A stretch of 5,286 bases of DNA from contig CAISDD010000005.1 of assembly GCA_903883985.1 (NCBI GenBank), forward strand, positions 1 to 5,286, read 5' to 3'. This document shows, piece after piece, positions 1-5,286 of this stretch (positions are counted from its first letter, which is position 1; each line of letters begins with the position of its first letter). The translations under genes were made by a program, and so were the position numbers. The notes under the pieces are model-generated. The model had not been told where the DNA came from and did no database searches. It worked only from the letters and a program-made list of their open reading frames with translations. This DNA comes from an uncultured Pseudomonadota bacterium. GTDB taxonomy: Bacteria; Pseudomonadota; Gammaproteobacteria; Burkholderiales; Thiobacillaceae.

Positions 1-171
1 CACCCGCAAGGGGTACGCCGGATTCGTAAGGCGGCAGAGCCGCCAACGACTCCGCTGCACCCGCAAGGGGTACGCCGGATTCGTAAGGCGGCAGAGCCGC
101 CAACGACTCCGCTGCACCCGCAAGGGGTACGCCGGATTCGTAAGGCGGCAGAGCCGCCAACGACTCCGCTG
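1..171. repeat. Tandem array of three identical 57-bp hairpin repeats (continues left of the window or starts at its edge)
   Basis: Copies at 1-57, 58-114 and 115-171 are identical base for base. Each unit holds two fold-back parts. The first is a small hairpin ACCC-GCAAG-GGGT (2-14 in copy 1). The second is a longer interrupted stem: CGGA 19-22 with TCCG 51-54, TCGT 24-27 with ACGA 46-49, and the core GGCGGC 30-35 with GCCGCC 39-44 around an AGA loop. Perfect identity points to recent tandem amplification. The layout resembles REP/BIME-type extragenic palindromes of proteobacteria, but I cannot assign a named family. The unit length is a multiple of three and two plus-strand frames stay open through the array; I treat this as incidental because no start codon or gene context is visible. 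Confidence 0.93.
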
Positions 172-208
172 CTCCTCCTTGCAGGGAGCGGCCATGTGCG
201 TCGTCGTG

Positions 209-255
209 TACCCGCAAGGAGTAGGCCGGATTCGTAAGCGCTAAAGCGCTACGAC
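209..255. repeat. Diverged fourth copy of the 57-bp unit with a rebuilt stem
   Basis: Bases 210-237 match the corresponding 28 bases of the upstream unit at 26 positions, and the outer TCGT (232-235) and ACGA (251-254) arms are kept. The central stem is completely different in sequence: GGCGGC/GCCGCC is replaced by AGCGCT (237-242) and AGCGCT (245-250), which still pair perfectly. The copy is separated from the array by about 37 bp that include a possible small fold, GCTCC 171-175 with GGAGC 185-189. The preserved fold with changed bases suggests a separate family member rather than simple decay of the neighbouring copies. Confidence 0.8.
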
Positions 256-287
256 TTTTCTTGCCAGACAACTCGCCAGATGCACAC

Positions 288-344
288 ATGGGTGTGTTCA
301 ACGGAGGACTCGAGGATAATGAAGCAGCGCTGGCCGCCGAGTAA
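288..344 (+). CDS. Possible 18-residue peptide or gene remnant, unassigned
   Basis: ATG at 288 opens a frame reading MGVFNGGLEDNEAALAAE and ending at TAA 342-344. The same frame is open upstream back to a TAG at 222-224, with a TTG at 261 as another start (27 residues). Its acidic, alanine-rich end looks more protein-like than the surrounding repeat DNA. It could be the tail of a gene whose 5' part was displaced by repeats, a leader peptide for the downstream gene, or chance. No convincing ribosome binding site precedes the ATG. I do not recognise it. Confidence 0.15.
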   Translation: MGVFNGGLEDNEAALAAE

Positions 345-364
345 TTTTTGTACAGAGCGCCAGC

Positions 365-392
365 TAGGGGAATGGCTGTTACCATTCCTCTA
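365..392. promoter_or_regulatory. 11-bp hairpin 32 bp upstream of the response-regulator start
   Basis: Bases 365-375 pair with 382-392 around the six-base loop CTGTTA. Ten pairs are Watson-Crick and one is G-T (368/389); the core is GGAATGG/CCATTCC. No T-run follows, so a simple intrinsic terminator is unlikely. It could be an operator for a dimeric regulator or an mRNA 5'-leader structure. It is the strongest single-copy hairpin in the left intergenic region and belongs to neither repeat family in this window. Confidence 0.5.
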
Positions 393-424
393 TTCGAGAG
401 GGTGGGTGTGGTGACAGCCTTGGC

Positions 425-838
425 ATGGGTGGAGAGATGAACGATAAAGTAAGGGCGCAGCGCGTGTTGGTGGTCGATGACGACATGCTTATGCGCGAAG
501 TGCTCAAGGCGATTTTGCGCAGTGAAGGCTTCACCGTGGCCGGCGAGGCCACGGATGGCCAGGGGGGGCTCGCCCTGGTGGAGCGGCTGAGGCCGTCTGC
601 CGTCTGCCTGGACGTCAACATGCCGGGCATTTCCGGCCTGGACACCCTGAAGATCTTGCGCGACAAATTTCCTGAAGTGCGTGTGGTGATGATCACCGGC
701 GATGCCAGCATGTCCACGGTGCGCGATGCGGTCAGCTTGGGCGCGGTAGGCTACATCATCAAACCCTTCAACGCCGGCCGCGTGGCCGATGCCCTGCGCG
801 CCGCGTTCAGGCCGACTAGCGATTCGCTGATTTCCTGA
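425..838 (+). CDS. Stand-alone CheY-like response regulator (receiver domain only)
   Basis: This 137-residue protein is essentially one REC domain with no DNA-binding or enzymatic output domain. It is predicted to be a cytoplasmic phospho-relay protein that accepts a phosphoryl group from a histidine kinase and acts by protein contact. The hallmark residues are all present: an acidic pocket D18-D20 after the first strand (RVLVVDDD), phospho-acceptor D63 in CLDVNMPG, T91 in MITGD, Y110 as the aromatic switch, and K113 in the IIKPF motif. The start is uncertain. ATG 425 gives the length used here. ATG 437 (residue 5) is equally compatible with the domain, but its GGAGAG lies directly against the start codon, and 425 has no clear ribosome site either. 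No kinase lies in the window. purL follows on the same strand after 68 bp. REC-only proteins have many roles (chemotaxis, phosphorelay, second-messenger control), so I assign no gene name. Confidence 0.93.
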   Translation: MGGEMNDKVRAQRVLVVDDDMLMREVLKAILRSEGFTVAGEATDGQGGLALVERLRPSAVCLDVNMPGISGLDTLKILRDKFPEVRVVMITGDASMSTVRDAVSLGAVGYIIKPFNAGRVADALRAAFRPTSDSLIS

Positions 839-843
839 GTACG

Positions 844-871
844 CCCGGCGGGCCGGGACGTGGTTTCACGT
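844..871 (+). other. Two abutting hairpins between the response regulator and purL
   Basis: CCCGG 844-848 pairs with CCGGG 853-857, and directly next to it ACGTG 858-862 pairs with CACGT 867-871 around GTTT. The first begins 5 bp after the response-regulator stop and is GC-rich, so it could act as a weak terminator or 3'-end stabiliser. Only a short, interrupted T-run follows, so a classical intrinsic terminator is not well supported. Confidence 0.35.
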
Positions 872-877
872 TAAAAT
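872..877 (+). promoter_or_regulatory. Candidate -10 element for purL (weak)
   Basis: TAAAAT matches the sigma-70 -10 consensus TATAAT at five of six positions and lies 29 bp before the purL start, a plausible distance for a short leader. No -35 box is recognisable 16-18 bp upstream, where the sequence is G/C hairpin. purL may therefore be read from here, from further upstream together with the response regulator, or both. Confidence 0.25.
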
Positions 878-895
878 CCGCGCTTCCCCGTATCT

Positions 896-899
896 GAGG
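896..899 (+). promoter_or_regulatory. purL ribosome binding site
   Basis: GAGG, within TGAGG 895-899, is separated from ATG 907 by seven bases, which is good Shine-Dalgarno spacing. It supports 907 as the translation start, in agreement with the conserved PurL N-terminus that begins there. Confidence 0.7.
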
Positions 900-906
900 C
901 CGCAAA

Positions 907-3900
907 ATGTCCCGCGTCCTGTTCCTCAAGGGCGGTTCCGCCCTCTCCGAGTTCCGCACAAGCTTGCTACAGCACGACCTCTCCCCTCTGGGGGTCGAGC
1001 AAGTGCGCGCGGAGCAACGCTATTTCGTCGAACTCGGAGGTGAGTTGAATGCGGCCGACCTCGACTTCCTGTGCGAGTTGTTGGCGGCGTGTGTGCATCG
1101 GCCGGAACACCCCGCCGTCCTAGTCATTCCGCGCCTGGGTACGGTGTCTCCCTGGTCCTCCAAGGCCACCGACATCGCCGCTAATTGCGGCTTGAGCGCA
1201 GTCATCCGGATCGAGCATGGCGTGAGCTGGGCCCTGCTGAATGAGAAGGGTAAGCCGGTGCAGTTCGTGCAGGCCGCGTTGCCCTATCTGCATGATCGCA
1301 TGACGGAAAGCGTGCTGCTCGACGAGCGAGAAGCGGAACAATTATTCCACCATGTCGAGCCGCAACCACAGATCACGGTGGATGTTCTGAAAGGCGGCAA
1401 GAACGCACTGGAGCTTGCCAATACGGACATGGGGCTGGCGCTGTCGGCGGACGAGATCGACTACCTGGTCGCCAATTTCAAGAAGGTGAAGCGCAATCCC
1501 ACCGACGTGGAATTGATGATGTTCGCACAGGCCAACTCCGAGCACTGCCGCCACAAGATATTCAACGCCGATTGGGTGATCGATGGCGAGAAACAGGCCG
1601 AGTCGCTGTTCTCCATGATCCGCCACACGCACAGCATGCGCCCCGAAGGCACCCTGTCCGCCTACCACGACAATGCCTCGGTGATTGCGGGTGCGACGAT
1701 CCAGCGCTTCTACCCGGATGCGAAGCGGGTCTATCGCTTTCATGAGGAGCCCACCCACATCCTGATGAAGGTGGAGACCCATAATCATCCGACCGCCATT
1801 GCCCCGTTCGCCGGGGCTGCCACCGGCTCCGGCGGCGAGATACGCGACGAGGGTGCTGTGGGGCAAGGTTCCAAGCCGAAAGCGGGCCTGTGTGGGTTCA
1901 CCGTCTCCAACCTGCGCATTCCCGGCTTTGAACAGCCTTGGGAACGCGAGCGTGGAAAACCGCTCGGTCGTCCGGGGCGCATCGTCTCGCCCTTGCAGAT
2001 CATGATCGATGCCCCTCTGGGCGCGGCCGCCTTCAACAATGAATTCGGCCGACCCAACCTCACCGGCTATTTTCGCAGCTTCGAAATGGAGACCCCGGAT
2101 GGCCGCGTGCGCGGCTACCACAAGCCGATCATGCTGGCCGGGGGCCTGGGCAATATCCAGGAACGTCATATCGACAAGCAGATATTCGCCGCCGGCACTC
2201 TGCTGATCCAGTTGGGCGGACCCGGACTCCTGATCGGCCTGGGCGGGGGGGCGGCGTCCAGCATGGGCGCCGGGTCGAACGCGGAGGGTCTGGACTTTAA
2301 TTCCGTGCAGCGCGGCAATCCAGAAATCCAGCGCCGCGCCCAGGAAGTCATCGACCGCTGCTGGCAGATGGGGGCAAACAACCCCATCCTCTCGGTGCAT
2401 GACGTCGGCGCCGGCGGGCTCTCCAATGCCATGCCGGAACTGGCGCATGGGGCGGGCCTGGGCGCTGCATTCGAACTGCGCGACGTGCCTAGTCTGGAGC
2501 CGGGCATGAGCCCACGGGAAATCTGGTGCAACGAGGCGCAGGAACGCTATGTGCTGGCCATCGCCCCGGAAAGCCTGGCCCTGTTCAAAAAACTGTGTGA
2601 ACGCGAGCGCTGTCCATACTCCGTAGTCGGCCACGCCACGGAGGACGGCCACCTGATCGTCAGCGATCGCCATTTCAGCAACAACGCGGTCGACATGGAC
2701 ATGGACGTCCTGCTCGGCAAGCCGCCGCGTATGACCCGCGACGTGAAACGCCAACCGCCTCTGCTGCGGCCCTTCAATGCCGAGGGCTTGAACCTGAAGG
2801 AGACCGCCTATCGCGTGCTGCGCCACCCAACCGTGGCCAGCAAATCCTTCCTCATCACCATTGGCGACCGTACCGTAGGCGGCTACACCGCACGCGATCA
2901 GTGCGTCGGCCCCTGGCAGATGCCGGTGGCGGATGTCGCGGTCACGACCATGGGCTACGAGGGCTATCTGGGTGAGGCGATGGCGCTGGGCGAAAGAAGC
3001 CCCCTCGCCCTGATCGACCCGGCGGCCTCCGGGCGCATGGCCGTGGGAGAAGCCATCACCAACCTGGCGGCCGCAGCCATTGGCGACATCTCCGACATCC
3101 GTCTCTCCGCCAACTGGATGGCCGCCGCAGGTCATCCCGGAGAGGATGCCGCCCTCTACGACACGGTGCGCGCCGTGGGACTCGCGCTTTGCCCTTCCCT
3201 GAACATCAGCATTCCGGTGGGCAAGGACTCCATGTCCATGGCAACTCACTGGCAGGACGAGGGCGTCGACAAGGCGGTGGTGTCGCCACTCTCTCTCATC
3301 ATCACCGCCTTCGCTCCCAGCCCAGATGCGCGTCGCACCCTGACGCCGCAATTGCGCGGCGCCCAGGGCAGCGGTGACGAATATGCGAGCGACCTGATCC
3401 TGCTTGACCTCGGTCGGGGTCGCAATCGCCTGGGTGGCTCCATCCTCGCCCAAGTCTGCGGCGAATTGGGCGATACCTGCCCCGACCTTGACGATGCTAC
3501 ACGCCTGAAAGCCTTCTTCTCCCTGATCCAGAAACTCAACGGCGAGGGCAAGTTGCTTGCCTACCACGATCGCGGCGATGGCGGCCTGTTTGCCAGCCTC
3601 TGTGAGATGGCTTTCGCCGGTCGCTGTGGCGTCGACCTGGATGTCGACGAACTGCGCTATCACCGCATCCACGACGACATCATGGAAAACGTGGAGGACG
3701 CACCCGATCCGCACGAGCCTTATTCCAGCCGGCTGTTCGGCATCCTGTTCAACGAGGAATTGGGTGCATTGATCCAGGTGCGCCGCGACGACACCTCCGC
3801 GGTCATGGACGCTTGCATGGAGGCGGGGATGCGCGATGAGTTCTACATCATCGGTACGACCAACGGCAAAGACCGCGTGCGCATCCTGCGCGAGGGTGTG

Positions 3901-4866
3901 GCGGTGTTCGACGAATCCCGAGGCGATCTCCTCGCTGCCTGGTCGGAAACCAGCCACCGCATCCAGGCCCTGCGCGACAACCCGGACTGCGCACGGCAGG
4001 AATACGCCGGGCTGACTAAGAAGAACAATCCCGGGTTGCACGCCGAATTGAGTTTCGACCAGAACGAGGATGTGGCCTCACCCTATTTGAAGAAAAAGCG
4101 TGCACAGCCCAAGGTGGCCATCCTGCGCGAACAGGGGGTCAACGGCGAGGTGGAAATGGCCGCAGCCTTCGTACGCGCCGGTTTTGTCGCCGTCGATGTG
4201 CATATGAGCGACATACTCGCCGGCCGGGTGAAGCTCGCGGACTTCAAGGGACTGGCAGCATGCGGCGGTTTTTCCTACGGCGACGTGCTCGGCGCGGGTG
4301 GCGGCTGGGCTGTATCGATCCTGCACAACGCCCGTGCCCGCGACGAATTTCAGGCTTTTTTTCAACGTAATGAGAGCTTCGCCCTGGGGGTTTGCAACGG
4401 TTGCCAGATGATGAGCCGCCTGAAAGACATCATCCCGGGTGCGGAACACTGGCCTCGCTTCGAGCGCAATCTCTCGGAACAGTTCGAGGCCCGTTTCGTC
4501 ATGGTGGAAGTGCCGAATACTCCTTCCATCCTGTTCGCAGGCATGGCGGGCAGCCGCATGCCCGTGGTCGTGTCGCATGGCGAGGGCAGGGCGGTGTTCG
4601 ACAGCAAGCAACAGCGCCGCGATGCCGAAGTTTGCCTGCGCTACATCGACAACCGTGATCGCAAGACTGAAGACTATCCGCAAAACCCCAATGGCTCGCC
4701 CAAGGGCATCACTGGATTGACCACGGCGGACGGCCGCTTCAGCATCATGATGCCGCACCCGGAGCGACTGTTCCGCGCCGTGCAACATTCCTGGAAACCC
4801 GACGACTGGAAGGAAGACGGCCCGTGGCTGCGCTTATTCAGGAACGCGAGGAAGTGGGTGGGGTGA
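907..4866 (+). CDS. purL: Phosphoribosylformylglycinamidine (FGAM) synthase, large single-chain form
   Basis: This cytoplasmic enzyme catalyses the fourth step of de novo purine synthesis: FGAR, glutamine and ATP give FGAM, glutamate, ADP and phosphate. At 1319 residues it is the full-length proteobacterial type (E. coli is about 1295), with PurS-, PurL- and PurQ-equivalent parts fused. In order there is a PurS-like N-terminal domain (about 1-150), a linker (about 165-220), two AIRS-like synthase halves (about 225-1010) and a class I glutaminase (about 1068-1319). Visible motifs are ANSEHCRHK 209-217 with H216, VETHNHPTAIAPF 289-301 followed by the glycine-rich GSGGEIRDEG 307-316, HDVGAGGLSNA 498-508, PVGKDSMSM 770-778 and HDRGDGGL 887-894. 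The glutaminase has GGFSYGDVLGAGG 1120-1132, the nucleophile C1163 in GVCNGCQMM, and H1284/E1286 in PHPER, completing the triad. All catalytic elements are present with no frameshift or truncation. The start has a good ribosome site. The upstream response regulator is on the same strand, but the 68-bp gap leaves co-transcription open. No other purine gene is in the window. Confidence 0.99.
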   Translation: MSRVLFLKGGSALSEFRTSLLQHDLSPLGVEQVRAEQRYFVELGGELNAADLDFLCELLAACVHRPEHPAVLVIPRLGTVSPWSSKATDIAANCGLSAVIRIEHGVSWALLNEKGKPVQFVQAALPYLHDRMTESVLLDEREAEQLFHHVEPQPQITVDVLKGGKNALELANTDMGLALSADEIDYLVANFKKVKRNPTDVELMMFAQANSEHCRHKIFNADWVIDGEKQAESLFSMIRHTHSMRPEGTLSAYHDNASVIAGATIQRFYPDAKRVYRFHEEPTHILMKVETHNHPTAIAPFAGAATGSGGEIRDEGAVGQGSKPKAGLCGFTVSNLRIPGFEQPWERERGKPLGRPGRIVSPLQIMIDAPLGAAAFNNEFGRPNLTGYFRSFEMETPDGRVRGYHKPIMLAGGLGNIQERHIDKQIFAAGTLLIQLGGPGLLIGLGGGAASSMGAGSNAEGLDFNSVQRGNPEIQRRAQEVIDRCWQMGANNPILSVHDVGAGGLSNAMPELAHGAGLGAAFELRDVPSLEPGMSPREIWCNEAQERYVLAIAPESLALFKKLCERERCPYSVVGHATEDGHLIVSDRHFSNNAVDMDMDVLLGKPPRMTRDVKRQPPLLRPFNAEGLNLKETAYRVLRHPTVASKSFLITIGDRTVGGYTARDQCVGPWQMPVADVAVTTMGYEGYLGEAMALGERSPLALIDPAASGRMAVGEAITNLAAAAIGDISDIRLSANWMAAAGHPGEDAALYDTVRAVGLALCPSLNISIPVGKDSMSMATHWQDEGVDKAVVSPLSLIITAFAPSPDARRTLTPQLRGAQGSGDEYASDLILLDLGRGRNRLGGSILAQVCGELGDTCPDLDDATRLKAFFSLIQKLNGEGKLLAYHDRGDGGLFASLCEMAFAGRCGVDLDVDELRYHRIHDDIMENVEDAPDPHEPYSSRLFGILFNEELGALIQVRRDDTSAVMDACMEAGMRDEFYIIGTTNGKDRVRILREGVAVFDESRGDLLAAWSETSHRIQALRDNPDCARQEYAGLTKKNNPGLHAELSFDQNEDVASPYLKKKRAQPKVAILREQGVNGEVEMAAAFVRAGFVAVDVHMSDILAGRVKLADFKGLAACGGFSYGDVLGAGGGWAVSILHNARARDEFQAFFQRNESFALGVCNGCQMMSRLKDIIPGAEHWPRFERNLSEQFEARFVMVEVPNTPSILFAGMAGSRMPVVVSHGEGRAVFDSKQQRRDAEVCLRYIDNRDRKTEDYPQNPNGSPKGITGLTTADGRFSIMMPHPERLFRAVQHSWKPDDWKEDGPWLRLFRNARKWVG

Positions 4867-4868
4867 GC

Positions 4869-4906
4869 GGTGTGTCGTGGGATGGGCTAAGTGCAGCATG
4901 CACACC
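4869..4906. repeat. Imperfect inverted repeat just after purL
   Basis: GGTGTG 4869-4874 is complementary to CACACC 4901-4906, and inside it GTGCA 4891-4895 pairs with TGCAC 4899-4903 around a GCA loop. The two pairings overlap at 4901-4903, so they are alternatives. The segment starts 2 bp after the purL stop. Its middle, GGGATGGGCTAAGTGCAG, resembles GGGTGGGC-type extragenic repeats that I recall from gamma- and betaproteobacteria; that likeness is from memory and unverified. No T-run follows. Confidence 0.35.
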
Positions 4907-4990
4907 AACTTACCCGCACGGGGAAACAGATTGAGGCTGGACAGTCCTACGCAAGCCATGGAATTTCCAAGCCGGCCCTGTATCAACGTT

Positions 4991-5091
4991 CCTGGGGCGT
5001 TGCCCCAGGCTGGTATGGCATCGGGCCTTTGGCCCTTTGATTTTTCGCGCCAAAGGCGCACCACCATACCAGCCTGGGCCATTGGCCCAGG
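4991..5091. repeat. 101-bp symmetric palindromic element built of four hairpins
   Basis: The parts are: hairpin H1 CCTGGGGC-GTT-GCCCCAGG (4991-5009), arm CTGGTATGG (5010-5018), four bases, hairpin H2 GGGCC-TTT-GGCCC (5023-5035), an 11-base centre (5036-5046), hairpin H3 GCGCC-AAA-GGCGC (5047-5059), four bases, arm CCATACCAG (5064-5072) and hairpin H4 CCTGGGCC-ATT-GGCCCAGG (5073-5091). The sizes 19, 9, 4, 13, 11, 13, 4, 9 and 19 are exactly mirror-symmetric. The two 9-base arms are perfect reverse complements, so the whole can fold as outer hairpins flanking a long stem that carries two inner hairpins. H1 versus H4 and H2 versus H3 differ by a swapped base pair that keeps pairing. I infer an inverted pair of a two-hairpin dispersed repeat, or a structured RNA or DNA element. 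The family is not identified. Confidence 0.9.
5023..5045 (+). terminator. Possible rho-independent terminator for purL (inner hairpin H2 plus T-run)
   Basis: A perfect 5-bp G/C stem GGGCC/GGCCC with a TTT loop is followed at once by TTTGATTTTT (5036-5045), eight Ts in ten bases. This is the only hairpin plus T-run combination on the plus strand after purL. It lies 156 bp past the stop codon, which is distant, and it sits within a repeat element, so termination may be a by-product of the repeat. Confidence 0.4.
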
Positions 5092-5115
5092 TTCAGAGCC
5101 CAAGCAGGATTTCAA

Positions 5116-5128
5116 GGGCTGAAAGCCC
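5116..5128. repeat. Extra copy of the inner hairpin, inverted (H5)
   Basis: GGGCT-GAA-AGCCC has the same 5-3-5 geometry as H2 and H3. Read on the minus strand with its flanks it is ATCGGGC-TTTCA-GCCCTT, against ATCGGGC-CTTTG-GCCCTT around H2, so the flanks match and the innermost C-G pair is replaced by T-A. It lies about 19 bp beyond the end of the putative minus-strand gene and could also serve as its 3' hairpin, though no strong T-run follows on that strand. Confidence 0.6.
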
Positions 5129-5147
5129 GATTCATCGAATTGCACCA

Positions 5148-5286
5148 TCAATCATGAGCTTGGCTCAAACGAAGGTAACTTCTCAATAAGTCACGGCATA
5201 GTGCGGTCAGCGCCCGTTCTCGCGGGGTAGTGATGTAAGCCACCCAAGGAAGGTTGAAGAAGCACTGGCGAGTCCCTGTAGCGCAG
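5148..5286 (-). CDS. Possible C-terminal end of an unidentified gene, truncated by the window edge
   Basis: Reading leftward from the right edge, the minus strand has 45 sense codons followed by TGA (complement of 5148-5150). The last residues are RALTALCRDLLRSYLRLSQ followed by AHD, and upstream of them comes FFNLPWVAYITTPRE. The mix of aromatic residues followed by an amphipathic, arginine/leucine-rich helix looks protein-like, and there is no start codon because the gene would begin outside the window. Against it, 45 open codons can occur by chance, third-position G/C is only about half (much lower than in purL), and a 5-3-5 hairpin TGAGC-TTG-GCTCA (5155-5167) lies inside it. If real, it is convergent with purL and may be of foreign or accessory origin. 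I do not recognise the family. Confidence 0.35.
   Translation of the reverse strand, partial: CATGTRQCFFNLPWVAYITTPRERALTALCRDLLRSYLRLSQAHD

Larger units (their letters stand above)
172..424. other. Non-coding stretch upstream of the response regulator
   Basis: This stretch contains the diverged repeat copy (209-255), a small hairpin CACAC 283-287 / GTGTG 292-296, a short ORF at 288-344 and the 11-bp hairpin at 365-392. GATAAT at 315-320 resembles a -10 box, but I find no -35 at a proper distance. I see no tRNA, rRNA or recognisable protein here. Any promoter for the response regulator must lie in this stretch or further left, and I cannot place it reliably. Confidence 0.6.
4867..5147. other. 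Gene-free, hairpin-rich stretch downstream of purL
   Basis: I see no protein or stable-RNA gene here. The one open plus-strand frame runs through the hairpins and reads as low-plausibility sequence. The stretch holds the inverted repeat at 4869-4906, a small CCCG-CA-CGGG fold at 4913-4922 that resembles the ACCCGCAAGGGG motif of the left array, the 101-bp palindromic element at 4991-5091 and a related hairpin at 5116-5128. If the minus-strand frame beginning to the right of it is real, this is the spacer between two convergent genes, a typical location for such repeats. Confidence 0.6.

Noticed and set aside
1..255. CRISPR array
   Set aside because: The 57-bp units are directly contiguous with no unique spacers and contain long internal stems. 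No cas gene is present.
844..871. A confident intrinsic terminator after the response regulator
   Set aside because: The stems are short and the following TTT is interrupted by G/C bases. It is kept only as a low-confidence structural feature.
1342..4041. An 899-codon open frame on the minus strand, antisense to purL
   Set aside because: It lies entirely inside purL, which has every family motif and catalytic residue. Long antisense frames are expected in GC-rich genes with strong third-position bias. The translation shows no recognisable domain.
4078..4788. A 236-codon minus-strand frame opposite the PurL glutaminase domain
   Set aside because: It overlaps the conserved C1163/H1284/E1286 glutaminase region of purL and looks like a shadow frame of the same kind as the larger antisense one.
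4877..5122. An 81-codon plus-strand open frame downstream of purL
   Set aside because: It runs through the 101-bp hairpin element, so its sequence is dictated by the inverted repeats. It has no ribosome site.
5154..5189. An 11-residue plus-strand ORF starting at ATG 5154
   Set aside because: It is too short, has no ribosome binding site, and overlaps the possible minus-strand gene.

Overview
The window is chromosomal DNA from a GC-rich proteobacterium. The organism is most likely betaproteobacterial or a related gammaproteobacterium, judging from the long single-chain PurL, the strong G/C preference at third codon positions and the abundance of intergenic hairpin repeats. I cannot name the species.

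Layout. Positions 1-424 hold no convincing gene. They carry at least three perfect tandem copies of a 57-bp hairpin unit at the left edge (1-171), a diverged fourth copy (209-255) whose stem is rebuilt with different but still paired bases, a possible short ORF or gene remnant (288-344), and an 11-bp hairpin (365-392) just ahead of the first gene. At 425-838 (+) lies a stand-alone CheY-like receiver-domain response regulator with a complete phosphorylation site. After a 68-bp gap containing two abutting small hairpins comes purL at 907-4866 (+), an intact 1319-residue phosphoribosylformylglycinamidine synthase for the fourth step of de novo purine synthesis. It fuses the PurS-like, synthase and glutaminase parts in one chain.

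Positions 4867-5147 contain no gene but are dense in inverted repeats. The main one is a 101-bp element (4991-5091) that is symmetric base-for-base in its spacing: hairpin, arm, hairpin, centre, hairpin, arm, hairpin. Matching hairpins in the two halves differ by base-pair swaps that keep every pair. A further related hairpin lies at 5116-5128. One inner hairpin is followed by a T-rich run and may end purL transcription. From 5148 to the right edge the minus strand has an open frame without a start in the window, possibly the C-terminal end of a gene convergent with purL.

How it fits together. purL is a housekeeping gene, and the response regulator next to it has no visible kinase or output domain and no evident functional link to purines. 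The most unusual material is the non-coding DNA on both sides. The left array and the right palindrome both show compensated stem changes, which indicates that the hairpin fold, rather than the sequence, is maintained or propagated. I found no defence system, CRISPR array, transposase, tRNA or rRNA.
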